A stretch of 64,000 nt of DNA from Amphibalanus amphitrite (taxonomy: Eukaryota; Arthropoda; Thecostraca; Balanomorpha; Balanidae): the NCBI RefSeq assembly GCF_019059575.1, contig NW_024883081.1, forward strand, positions 62,001 to 126,000, written 5' to 3'. The position numbers were made by a program, and so were the translations under genes. Under the pieces are notes generated by a model, which saw only the letters and a program-made list of their open reading frames with translations, did not search any database and was not told where the DNA came from. This document shows, piece by piece, positions 11,624 through 19,791 of the stretch. Position 1 is the first letter of the stretch. Each line of letters starts with the position of its first letter.

Positions 11624-12508
11624 TTAACCCTATTAGTGGCAGGGGGGGTTGTTTTTATCCACCCCTCAGGTTTTTCGGGAATATCTCCGAAACCGCTGAA
11701 GCTACGATGCTGAAATTATCTGACTTTTCCTAAAACTAAATTGGGCACATTCCCTGAAAATTTCAAGTTCATAACTTTACCAGGGGCGGCTCCAGAGCAC
11801 TGGGAATTGGGGGGGTCCTATTCGTGAAGCGAGTCATTTGGGCGAAGATCACGATGCTGCACCAGTTTTATGAACAGTGAATGAAAGGTATTATGTGATA
11901 ACATATACAAAGTTATTGTGCATCCTCTTTTGACACGTTTTTGCTATAATAGGCGGATCCAGGCGTCCAAAAAGGGGGGTTATTTTTTACCTCCCAACAT
12001 AGGTGCCCTGACACCGCCTATGCATGACCAATACAATTTTAGTCGTTCTCTCATAAGACAATTGTAACATAACAAGACCATTGCCACCCTTTTTAGAAAC
12101 AGTACCAACAAAAACCTTATTTACTATACTTTTTGTGTACCCCCAATCTCAATCATCTGTATCCGCCTATGATTTTTGAAAATGCATATTTTTAGGATCC
12201 ATGTGAATTCCTGGTTCATTCTCTATCGATCGGCAAAAGTTGCGTTAAGATTGGTTCAGAAACCTGGCCGTGATAAACAGTCTAAAATGTATCTGCAATT
12301 TGCCCGTTTTTACCCCCCTCTACCCCCCATTGACATTTTTTAATTTTATTTTTTTTAGAAATGTAGATCTCGTTGAGCCAAATCGAATGCCGTTTGAATT
12401 TTGAAAATCGGCCGGTTAGATCTCGAGATATCAAGGGGGGTCGTAAACAGCCCCCCCCCCCCTGCCACTAATATGGGGTAGCCAGGAGCCTGCCACTAAT
12501 AGGGTTAA
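11624..12508 (+). mobile_element. TTAA-target element M with perfect 16-bp terminal inverted repeats
   Basis: The ends are TTAA-CCCTATTAGTGGCAGG at 11624 and its exact complement followed by TTAA at 12505-12508, the best preserved TTAA element in the window. The right end carries a second, slightly altered copy of the same repeat about 30 bp inside (CTGCCACTAATATGGGG). G-run/C-run hairpins flank both ends as in the other TTAA elements. It is 885 bp, has no transposase and is itself interrupted at about 11948-12172. It lies in intron 1 of the acidic-protein gene. Confidence 0.85.
11948..12172. mobile_element. Small MITE nested in element M
   Basis: Inverted ends TAGGCGGATCCAGG and CTGTATCCGCCTA enclose about 225 bp. 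Ends of this TAGGCGGAT type suggest hAT, but no convincing 8-bp target duplication could be read, so the superfamily is tentative. Confidence 0.5.
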
Positions 12509-12724
12509 TCCTGTACTGATGGGGTGAGATACTTCTTATTCACTTTATGTTCAATCTGAAGCCAGTACCTAGGGCTAGATTGGCTGGGAGTAGAGGGATA
12601 CAATGGTGCAGCGTTAAGACAACGTTTCTGTCATCTGTCTTTGACACTCATATGACGACAGGAGACCGTTCACTGGTCAAACCGTGACCTACATATCTGT
12701 GACCTGTAAATACAGGTCTATCTG

Positions 12725-12917
12725 TGACCTGTCTGTGACCTGTCCATGACCTGTTTGTGACCTGTCCATGACCTGTCCATGACCTGTCCATGACCTGTCC
12801 ATAACCTGTCCATGACCTGTCCATGACCTGTCTGTGACCTATCCGTCAGCTGTCTGTGACCTGTCTGTGCCCTGTTTGTGACCTGTTTGTGACCTGTCTG
12901 TGACCTGTCTGTGACCT
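12725..12917 (-). promoter_or_regulatory. Tandem DR5 array of AGGTCA half-sites in intron 1
   Basis: Eighteen positions in an unbroken 11-bp register from 12725 to 12917; fifteen are exact TGACCT (AGGTCA on the gene strand) and three are variants (12802, 12846, 12868). Spacers on the gene strand are TGGAC, CAGAC or CAAAC, so each neighbouring pair is an AGGTCA direct repeat with 5-bp spacing. Two further off-register copies lie at 12685 and 12699. AGGTCA direct repeats are the known recognition form of RXR/USP-type nuclear-receptor dimers. The array begins about 35 bp inside the first intron of the acidic-protein gene. That it works as an enhancer is inference; it may be a neutral minisatellite. 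Confidence 0.75.
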
Positions 12918-12952
12918 TTGCACCGGCCAGCCCGTCACGGCGCGCGGCTCAC

Positions 12953-12964
12953 CTGTGTTCGCAT
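12953..12964 (-). CDS. Exon 1 coding part of the acidic secreted protein (Met-Arg-Thr-Gln)
   Basis: On the minus strand ATG CGA ACA CAG is followed by GTGAGC, a near-consensus donor, with A at -3 of the ATG. It ends in phase 0 and joins exon 2 at 8686, whose acceptor also begins a whole codon; the join produces a classical signal peptide that neither exon has alone. A TATA box lies 59 bp upstream of the ATG. A short first exon that splits the signal peptide is typical of arthropod matrix and cuticle genes. The 4.27-kb intron is filled mainly by transposons and minisatellites. The splice was not verified by transcript data. Confidence 0.7.
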
Positions 12965-13022
12965 GATGCCTCGCCGAAGGTACACACACAAGGAAATGCC
13001 TCGACTTCGTATGCACGCCGCT

Positions 13023-13030
13023 CTTATATA
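13023..13030 (-). promoter_or_regulatory. TATA box of the acidic-protein gene
   Basis: TATATAAG on the minus strand. A start site 25-32 bases downstream would fall near 13000, leaving a 5' UTR of about 35-40 bases before the ATG at 12964. This fits a strongly transcribed structural-protein gene. Confidence 0.6.
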
Positions 13031-13414
13031 GCGGCATCGCCGCCCTCAAGGACGCTGCACCAATGACGTCGACACCCACAAACCGGACTTGACAATTTTA
13101 CAGGGCATCTGCCCCGCCGCCGGCGGCCAGTGGCGGATATTGTCGAGCCGGCGCACGCAACTGAACGGATGTTTACTGTGCAATGGACAGTGTGCTCTTG
13201 TGTACCCACCCAATGCACCGTGCTAGTTCAGTGTTCCACTATTGCGCAAAAAGTGCAGCACGATAAATTCCCGAGGCGTTTTATTTAGACTGTGAGTAAT
13301 GACAGGGGACGGAAGAGCCAATTTGCCAACTTCCACCTGTGATCTATGCTAGACCGTATGAAAACGAAGCATTGATCTCCGCAATGATGGTGAACTTGAA
13401 AGAAAAAAGAATTA
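13031..13414 (-). other. Upstream region of the acidic-protein gene
   Basis: It contains a TGACGTCG site at about 13062-13069, close upstream of the TATA box, and GC-rich sequence at about 13100-13165. No other gene is recognised. Any role as proximal promoter is inferred from position. Confidence 0.4.
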
Positions 13415-13452
13415 TTCTAATAGAATCGTATGACTTAAGAGTCATGTTACCT

Positions 13453-14532
13453 TTTCCTCAAGTTATAATGAATATGAAATAATATTTTCGGAGTATCTTG
13501 AGTGATATATATTGAAAAATTGATAGCAAATATTTCGATACTCGTAGTGGTACCTTTTTCAATGCGAGTGGGACAGCATTACGCGCAGCGTAATAAATCA
13601 ATTTTCATTAAAATCGGCCCAGTAACGGCCGAGTTATTGCCATAATAAATTTGGCGTCTCCTCCTGGCCGGCGGTGCTCTGTTCCGGTATTCATTGCCAA
13701 AGGTCAGTGACCTTCCGGCTCTGATTTCACCCAGTTTTGCAGCGAAGAAACTGAGCCTAAGGCGCGTGCCGTCTGCTCGGCGCCGGCCGCGGCCCAAAAT
13801 CCCGCAAAGATGCGCCCGCCACGTGCCAGCCACCGAGCGCACCTCTTCCAAAATTTAATACAACAAACAGATGCACGCGTCCGACCTGCGCCCAAAATTC
13901 CACCCCCGTAGCCCGCACCGTTCCGGAGCAATAGCCCGCCAAGCGTGACTGACGCGTTACATACATACATACGGACATTTTGATTTTTATATATGCACTA
14001 GAGGGACAGCATTACGCGCAGCGTAATAAATCAATTTTCATTAAAATCGGCCCAGGAGCGGCCGAGTTATGGCCAGAATAAATTTGGCGTCTCCTCTTGG
14101 CCGGCGGTGCCCTGGTCCGGTATTCATTGCCAAAGGTCAACGACCTCCGACTCTGTTTTCCCTCATTTTCGCAGCGAACAATCTGAGCCTAGGGCGCGTG
14201 CCGTCTGCTCGGCGCCGGCCGCGGCCCAAAATTCCGCAAAGATGCGCCCGCCACGTGCAAACCGGCAAGCGCACCCCCACCAAAATTTAATACGACAAAC
14301 AGATGCACGCGTCCGACTTTAGTCCAAAATTCCACCCCCGTAGCCCGCACCGTTCCGGAGCAATAGCCCTTAAAGCGTGACTGACGCGTTTCATACAGAC
14401 ATTTTGATTTTTATATATGTAAATTGCATTGAAAAGGGTACCACTACGAGTATCGAAATATTTGCTATCAATTTTTCAATATATATCACTCAAGATACTC
14501 CGAAAATATTATTTCATATTCTAATAGAATCA
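13453..14532. mobile_element. Inverted-repeat element with two internal tandem units
   Basis: Arms of about 110 bp (about 13453-13567 and 14425-14530) are near-perfect complements, including GGTATCTTGAGTG-like and CAAATATTTCGATACTCGTA blocks; the palindrome ATTCTAATAGAAT lies at both outer edges. Between them are two direct units of about 420-430 bp (13570-14003 and 14004-14424), each beginning GGGACAGCATTACGCGCAGC and ending in GACATTTTGATTTTTATATA. No open frame makes sense across the units. Element class unassigned. Confidence 0.65.
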
Positions 14533-14895
14533 CCAAGACGAAACGTTTGCACTGATTGAGTTGGCCGTGGCGAAACGTCTTCCGACTTTGGGGGAAAGGG
14601 TGTTTTCGTCCTTTCATTCATGCTCAATACCTGTGCAACCGTTCCTTTGAGTTACAATGACTATGTGCCCCCAAATGTGCCCCTACACCTTTTGAATCTG
14701 TATCGTGCCCCGGCCTTCAGCGTCTCACACATCATCCTTATACCCTCGTGACACAGCCTTGGTGGGACCACCTCTTTCCGATTGGGCTCAGAGAGGGCAA
14801 TGTATTGCGATTACCAGTATGCACTTTGACTTGCCGGACTTATTATTTTACTTGGATGCTAACATGCGATTATAAACAGATCACACCATTAGCAC
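14533..14895. other. Spacer, nothing recognised
   Basis: No gene, repeat end or RNA was recognised. Confidence 0.35.
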
Positions 14896-15146
14896 TTAAA
14901 GGAAAAGTGCCACCTTCTTGAAATATGAAGATATCGTTGGTTTTTATTTTGACATTATTATTTTCCATTTTCTTTTCAAAACCGGTGCCAGAAGTGCATA
15001 ATTCGCTAAAAAGTATTTCAAACTATTTAACATATTGGTACTATGTTTATACTCTCTACCGCAGCTACTGTATGATGTCATAGCAATGACGTCACACTCA
15101 AGCCAATCAGCCTTGAGGAGGATAGACTCGTCGGACTGTAGCGGTT
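14896..15146 (+). mobile_element. TTAAAGG-ended element, left half only
   Basis: TTAAAGGAAAAGTGCCACCT and the following ~230 bp match 23166-23410 closely, including the GATGACGTCAC and AAGCCAATCAGC blocks. The right half is missing and sequence diverges after about 15146. Confidence 0.7.
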
Positions 15147-15734
15147 GTAAACAACTTGTCGCCCCGTGTGTCTGCCCGTGGCGCTAGTTATCTGTCGAAG
15201 GTAAGGGTGAAAGATGGATATAATGGCCATGGAACGCTATTTTAGGATTATTGGTGAATAGCAAGAATATAGTTTTGGTGGTTTGAAATTGTTTGTCCTC
15301 AGTGATTGGCTTGATTCTCATTTTGCGGCATAAGCGGCTGTTTGGTTACATTGCATTTTTTATGATTGTGTAATTATTATGATGTTCCTCCAAAGTAGGC
15401 ATCACATATCAATCTCAAAGGCAGATCATCTTCTTTTCATGCCTATAATTTTCTTCAAGAATATTAATAAAAAATATTCCATTTACCCCTGCCTATCATA
15501 TATCCCATGGAGCTGCCGGTGGAAGTAGGCATGCAATGTGACCTAGCATTGGCGATGTGGTTAATTAGCTTTAAAGTACTATGGAATGCTAAAGGTCATC
15601 ATTTAGAATGGTTTTCAAAACATTCCACTAGGAAATATTCATTGAAACCTGAAAATTACTTACAAAATGTAAATGTATAGCCACGTCTCAAGAGCATTCA
15701 GCCGTCTTCTCAGTAAATATATAATGAAACATAA

Positions 15735-15975
15735 TCTTACCTGACCTAGCCTTACCTACAACCTACAACGTACGGCATTGGTAAAGCTGGCATCACTGTC
15801 AGCGTATATTAGTTTGGTAGGTTGTGGGTAGGTAGGTTGCAGGTCAGTAGGTAAGGTTAGGTTAGGTTAGATTGTTTTTAAGATTCCTTTTATCTACACA
15901 TTTACCGGTTAGCGCTGACGGTGACACCAGCTTTACCGATACCCAACCTACCACCTACAACCTACAACCTAAAAC
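15735..15975. repeat. Inverted repeat with CCTACAACCTACAACC and TTAGG-type runs
   Basis: Arms at about 15775-15805 (GGTAAAGCTGGCATCACTGT) and 15911-15943 (its complement with changes), flanked by CCTACAACC/GGTTGTAGG tracts. AAGGTTAGGTTAGGTTAG at 15855-15872 is three TTAGG units, too short to be called telomeric. Confidence 0.5.
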
Positions 15976-16020
15976 CTACATTCAATGGTGGCGGGTGGTG
16001 ATAATTGTTATACCTATATG

Positions 16021-16491
16021 CAGGGATGCGGAGCCGTGGAAATTTCAGACGGCTCCGGCTCCGGCTCCGGGTGAAATATCATGGCGGCTCCGGCTCCGGC
16101 TCCGGCTCCGGGTGAAATATCATGGCGGCTCCGGCTCCGGCTCCGGCTCCGAGTAAAATGATCCGGCTCCGGCGGCTCCGGCTCCGGTGGCTCCGGCTCC
16201 GGCTTCTACTCAGTACATCCCCTATGCGATCTTAAATACGGGTGGAAGAAAAAAGGCGATGGGATTGGTACACGTTGCTTCTGCATTTGTATAACAAGGC
16301 TTTTTTGAATACCACATTGTTTTACGCCTTGTACTGTCAAACCGAACAAGGTAAATAATTGTTTCCTCTTAAGAAAAGGAGCCGGAGTCGCCCCCTTTTT
16401 TGACGGCTCCGGCTCCGGCTCCGGCTCCGGGCTATATTGTTTCACGGCTCCGGCTCCGGCTCCGGCTCCGGGCAAAATATGCCGGCTCCGG

Positions 16492-16523
<32 letters not shown>

Positions 16524-16531
16524 CATCCCTG
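16021..16531. mobile_element. hAT-type MITE with GGCTCC subterminal arrays
   Basis: The ends CAGGGATGCGGAGCCG and its complement are flanked by a perfect 8-bp duplication CCTATATG (16013-16020 and 16532-16539), the hAT signature. Both subterminal regions are arrays of GGCTCC hexamers in the same orientation on the plus strand. The 511-bp element has no transposase. Confidence 0.85.
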
Positions 16532-16698
16532 CCTATATGATAATACTGGAGATAAATACCATACAGATTAGCTGGTATCCATGACACACTTTCTTAAGAA
16601 GAAGGTCTTCTATTAAATCATGTCTATTTTATAGGAATGAAATGATTTTTGTTGTAGTCACATTCCCTACTCTGACCATCATGTCTGATTATTTCCAG

Positions 16699-16772
16699 TT
16701 ACCACTGACAATGCCCAAAACAAGAACAACAAAGGCCCAAAGGTGGCTGTTTGGTAGTGCGCAAAGCTGCTG
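16699..16772 (+). CDS. Candidate first coding exon of an unrecognised plus-strand gene
   Basis: TTATTTCCAG|TTACCACTG is a good acceptor and CTGCTG|GTAAGT an excellent donor, 74 bp apart. An ATG at 16711 opens MPKTRTTKAQRWLFGSAQSC with two bases left over (phase 2). A possible upstream non-coding exon ends at about 15203 with GTCGAAG|GTAAGG. No downstream exon in matching phase was identified with certainty and no family is recognised. Confidence 0.3.
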
Positions 16773-16878
16773 GTAAGTGGCATCAAAGGATAGGATGTTG
16801 TTGTTGTTATGGGTTAGGGCGCGTAGCAACTTGGCTCTTGCGTCCAACATCAAAGGATAGGATGTGCTTTGTTATTTC

Positions 16879-17097
16879 CAGGCACGTAGCCAGGATTTTG
16901 CTCAGGGGGGGGGGTCACAGGTTGTGGCCTAGTGTTGTACCCCCCTCCAAAAAAGGAAAATTTCTCTGATTAGGCCCACTATTTTGGGGGTGTGTCACAG
17001 CTGTTTTTATTTTTTAAAAAAATCGCCATCACCGAGGGGGGAAGGGGCACGAGGGCATGGCTCCCGTGCCCCTCCCCCCTCCTTGGTTACGTCCCTG
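16879..17097. mobile_element. hAT-type MITE, 219 bp
   Basis: The ends CAGGCACGTAGCCAGG and CCTTGGTTACGTCCCTG are flanked by a perfect 8-bp duplication GTTATTTC (16871-16878 and 17098-17105). A G-run follows the left end and C-runs precede the right end. No coding capacity. Confidence 0.85.
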
Positions 17098-17707
17098 GTT
17101 ATTTCTGAGAGTTTGGATATCACAAAGCTTTAGATATAAATTAGAATGTAATAAGAAGCTTTCAGCATTGCACCTTTCCAGACACTGATAATTCATTTGC
17201 CTTTATTGTTTCAAAAGTCAATTTTCAACACAAAAAAAGTTGAAATTATTAACTCAAATAATTGCAAATATATACTTTGGTAATTTGCCTTTCGCATCAC
17301 TATCAACAAAATAATCAAGGGTGACTAAATATGAAATGTTCCTGCATGATCTTCATCGTGAACAATTGTCAAGGTATGATGTTTGCGTGTTGAAATGTTA
17401 TAAAGAACTTATGTCATAAAAACACAACTTGTAAAATTGTGTCTTTCCATATTATTCTGCAAGTAAGCCTTGGAAGGAAGAGACACTATTCCGTCCTACA
17501 GAAGCCATTTAGAAATGTGTGACATGTTCACTTTGAGTCAGTCGGTGCCCGGACCTCAGTCGGCTGTATGACCGTCTCCTCGTCCTCTTTTGTCGGCTCC
17601 GCCCCGTGCTGTTCTATAAGGGTGTCTGACCCGCTGCCGCTATCCCCACTGTGAGGTCTGACCCGCCGCGCGCTGTCACCACTGTCGGCCCTCTGTGTGC
17701 GCGGCAG

Positions 17708-18292
17708 GTGGTGGTGGACGTCTCTGCCCTGACGCGCGGCGTGCGTCTGCTCAGTGTGGAGGTGCCGCTGACAGCGGTGCCGGCCGGACCGGCTGCCTCT
17801 CCGGCGGCCGACATTGAGCGCGGCACGTGTCCGCCGCCGTTCGGGCCGCTGCAGCTGCTGCAGTCGGCGGCGCAGCTGTCCGTCTCCGTGTCGCTGGCCG
17901 TGCCGCTGGACCTGCTGCCGCGGCCGGCGCCGGCGCGCTGCGCCTACGGCCGCCTGCTGGCCGTCGTCTCGCAGCGCGGCCTGCAGCGCAGCGGCGTGCT
18001 GCAGCTCATCCAGCAGCTCAACGAGCCGCCCAGCCCGGCGGCGGCCGAGGGCGCCGCGCCGCGCCGGCCCGGCGACGTCAGCACACCTGGCATCAGCGGC
18101 TTCTGCCTGGCCGACCGTCAGCTGCACCTGCTGTTCGCCGAGGGGCGCGCCGACGCCGAGCTGGAACAGACGGCGGCCGCGCCGCGCGCTCTGCCGCGCC
18201 GCGACGCTCGACTCTGCCACCACTCGGGCCTACTGTTACGCCGTCCGCGCCATCAGAGAGTGCTTCCGCACGCAGTGGCTGTCGGAAAATGA
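17708..18292 (+). CDS. Possible CFAP92-like (DUF4550-type) exon
   Basis: The acceptor GTGCGCGGCAG|GTG precedes a GC-rich frame VVVDVSALTRGVRLLSVEVP... with FGPLQLLQSAAQLSVSVSLA, a CAYGRLLAVVSQ block, GISGFCLADRQLHLLFAEG and RLCHHSGLLLRRP. The order of these blocks resembles what I recall of the cilia- and flagella-associated protein family CFAP92/KIAA1257; this is recognition by eye, not a search. The frame closes at 18292 without a clear donor, so the exon may end earlier or carry a frameshift. The minus strand of the same region is also open, and 17695-17528 on minus could be a separate terminal exon. Confidence 0.35.
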   Translation: MVVDVSALTRGVRLLSVEVPLTAVPAGPAASPAADIERGTCPPPFGPLQLLQSAAQLSVSVSLAVPLDLLPRPAPARCAYGRLLAVVSQRGLQRSGVLQLIQQLNEPPSPAAAEGAAPRRPGDVSTPGISGFCLADRQLHLLFAEGRADAELEQTAAAPRALPRRDARLCHHSGLLLRRPRHQRVLPHAVAVGK

Positions 18293-19791
18293 ACCTGCTT
18301 CCCAACGAGGCCGGCCTGCAACAACTGCTGGCCGGCTGTTGGCCGAAAAAAAACGCCTTCAACCGGATGTCAGTTGTCAAATCAACGCGTATTAATGCAT
18401 TCAATAGGATGGGTTTACGTAAAGCTGTAGAATTGCAAATATATAATGGCACTGTTTTTGATCCGTTCGGTATGCATTGGTATCATATGATCTCTCATTC
18501 ACAGACGATCAGCTGCGAAGACCCAGATCCGTAGTAGAGGGCTCATCGAGTCCGGGTCCAGCTCCCCGTACTTCCTCCACTTTGGAAACACCGCAGCGCA
18601 GATCACAGTTATACATAATATTTAGTTTTCATTCACTTCATAACCGAAGGTTGTTTGATAGGTGATATGCTGCTTGAGTTGCACCCCGGTATATCAATAC
18701 GAAGCTTCCGTCCCTGCCACATACCAGTGAAGGAGGCGGCGGCGGCGGCGGCCGGGGCCGGGCTGCCCTGCCCACCGACACAGTCTGTGAAATGCCCCAA
18801 CAACCTTTAAAATTCAACAGGCTTCATAAATGTTTTTTTGCACCATATTTTCTCGCGTATATGAAAGCTCTAAAATGTACAATATTCCTTTCAGCCACAA
18901 GCGATATAAAAGCTCTACAAAACGTCATGTCTCTGTGTGCAAGAAAGACACATATATTGTGTATAATCGAGCGTACATGATCTGCAGCGCTGCGGAGGGC
19001 TGCTCGGTTGCCGCTTTTTACCAGTCGGCTCTAGGTCGGACATATGGGTAAACAAAATGGAATAGTAATATTAAACAATGCTACCTGCTGATGCTACTGG
19101 GCCTCTCATTGGTGAAGAACTGGCAGCCAGCCAGCGTGTTTTTGTGAGAACTGTTTTAACAGCAGCAACCGAACGGCTCTCGGGCCAGCGACCAGTGAGC
19201 GTAGACAGCACAGCGCTCCGTTAGGCATCGGCGGGCAAGCACGCATTAGCTGTGGACGGACCGGCCGCCCGAACATATTTGTCGGTATCGAAAGTATCGT
19301 GAACCAAATGACTGCTAGCGAAAAAAGGACTGCCTCTCGTATCCATGAAAACATGTGTTCTACAAAAGTACATAATTGCTTAGTTGTCGCCAATCACTCA
19401 TTGCACCATGGCGTCAGTGTGGGGCCGCGCCCCGAATCATCTCAATCGCCAGGCAAAGCATCTCAATCGACAGGCACATGGTAGTCCAGCTACGAATCCG
19501 AGCCGCGGCATCCCGTCTATGTATCTACATTACACCACAATCGAACACTGTCGGGCCACCCGAGACAGCAGTCTCCAATGTAACATCAAAACCCGCCACT
19601 CGTCTAATATCAGAAAAATGAGCATTGAGTACCTACCGAATATCGACTACAGAAGATTACAATGGGGTGCAGATCTAGCAAGAGTGTCGCGGTTCGTCTC
19701 GGCACGGCTTACAGGCCGCCGAGCCCGCGCAGGTGACCGCCAGCTCCACCTGTTCCACCTCCGGCGCGGAAGCTCGATCACAAGACTGACC
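18293..19791. other. Spacer with a short GGC tract
   Basis: No gene is recognised. A (GGC)n tract followed by GGCCGGGG lies at about 18732-18768. The rest is unique-looking sequence with short frames that lack splice context. Confidence 0.35.

Noticed and set aside
15855-15872. Telomere or chromosome end at the TTAGG-type run
   Set aside because: Only about three units, embedded in an inverted repeat with related CCTACAACC motifs.
17528-18223. Long minus-strand frame opposite the CFAP92-like exon as a single gene
   Set aside because: Most of it is the Arg/Gln/His-rich antisense of the plus frame; only its last part (17695-17528) looks exon-like and is mentioned under the three-exon gene.
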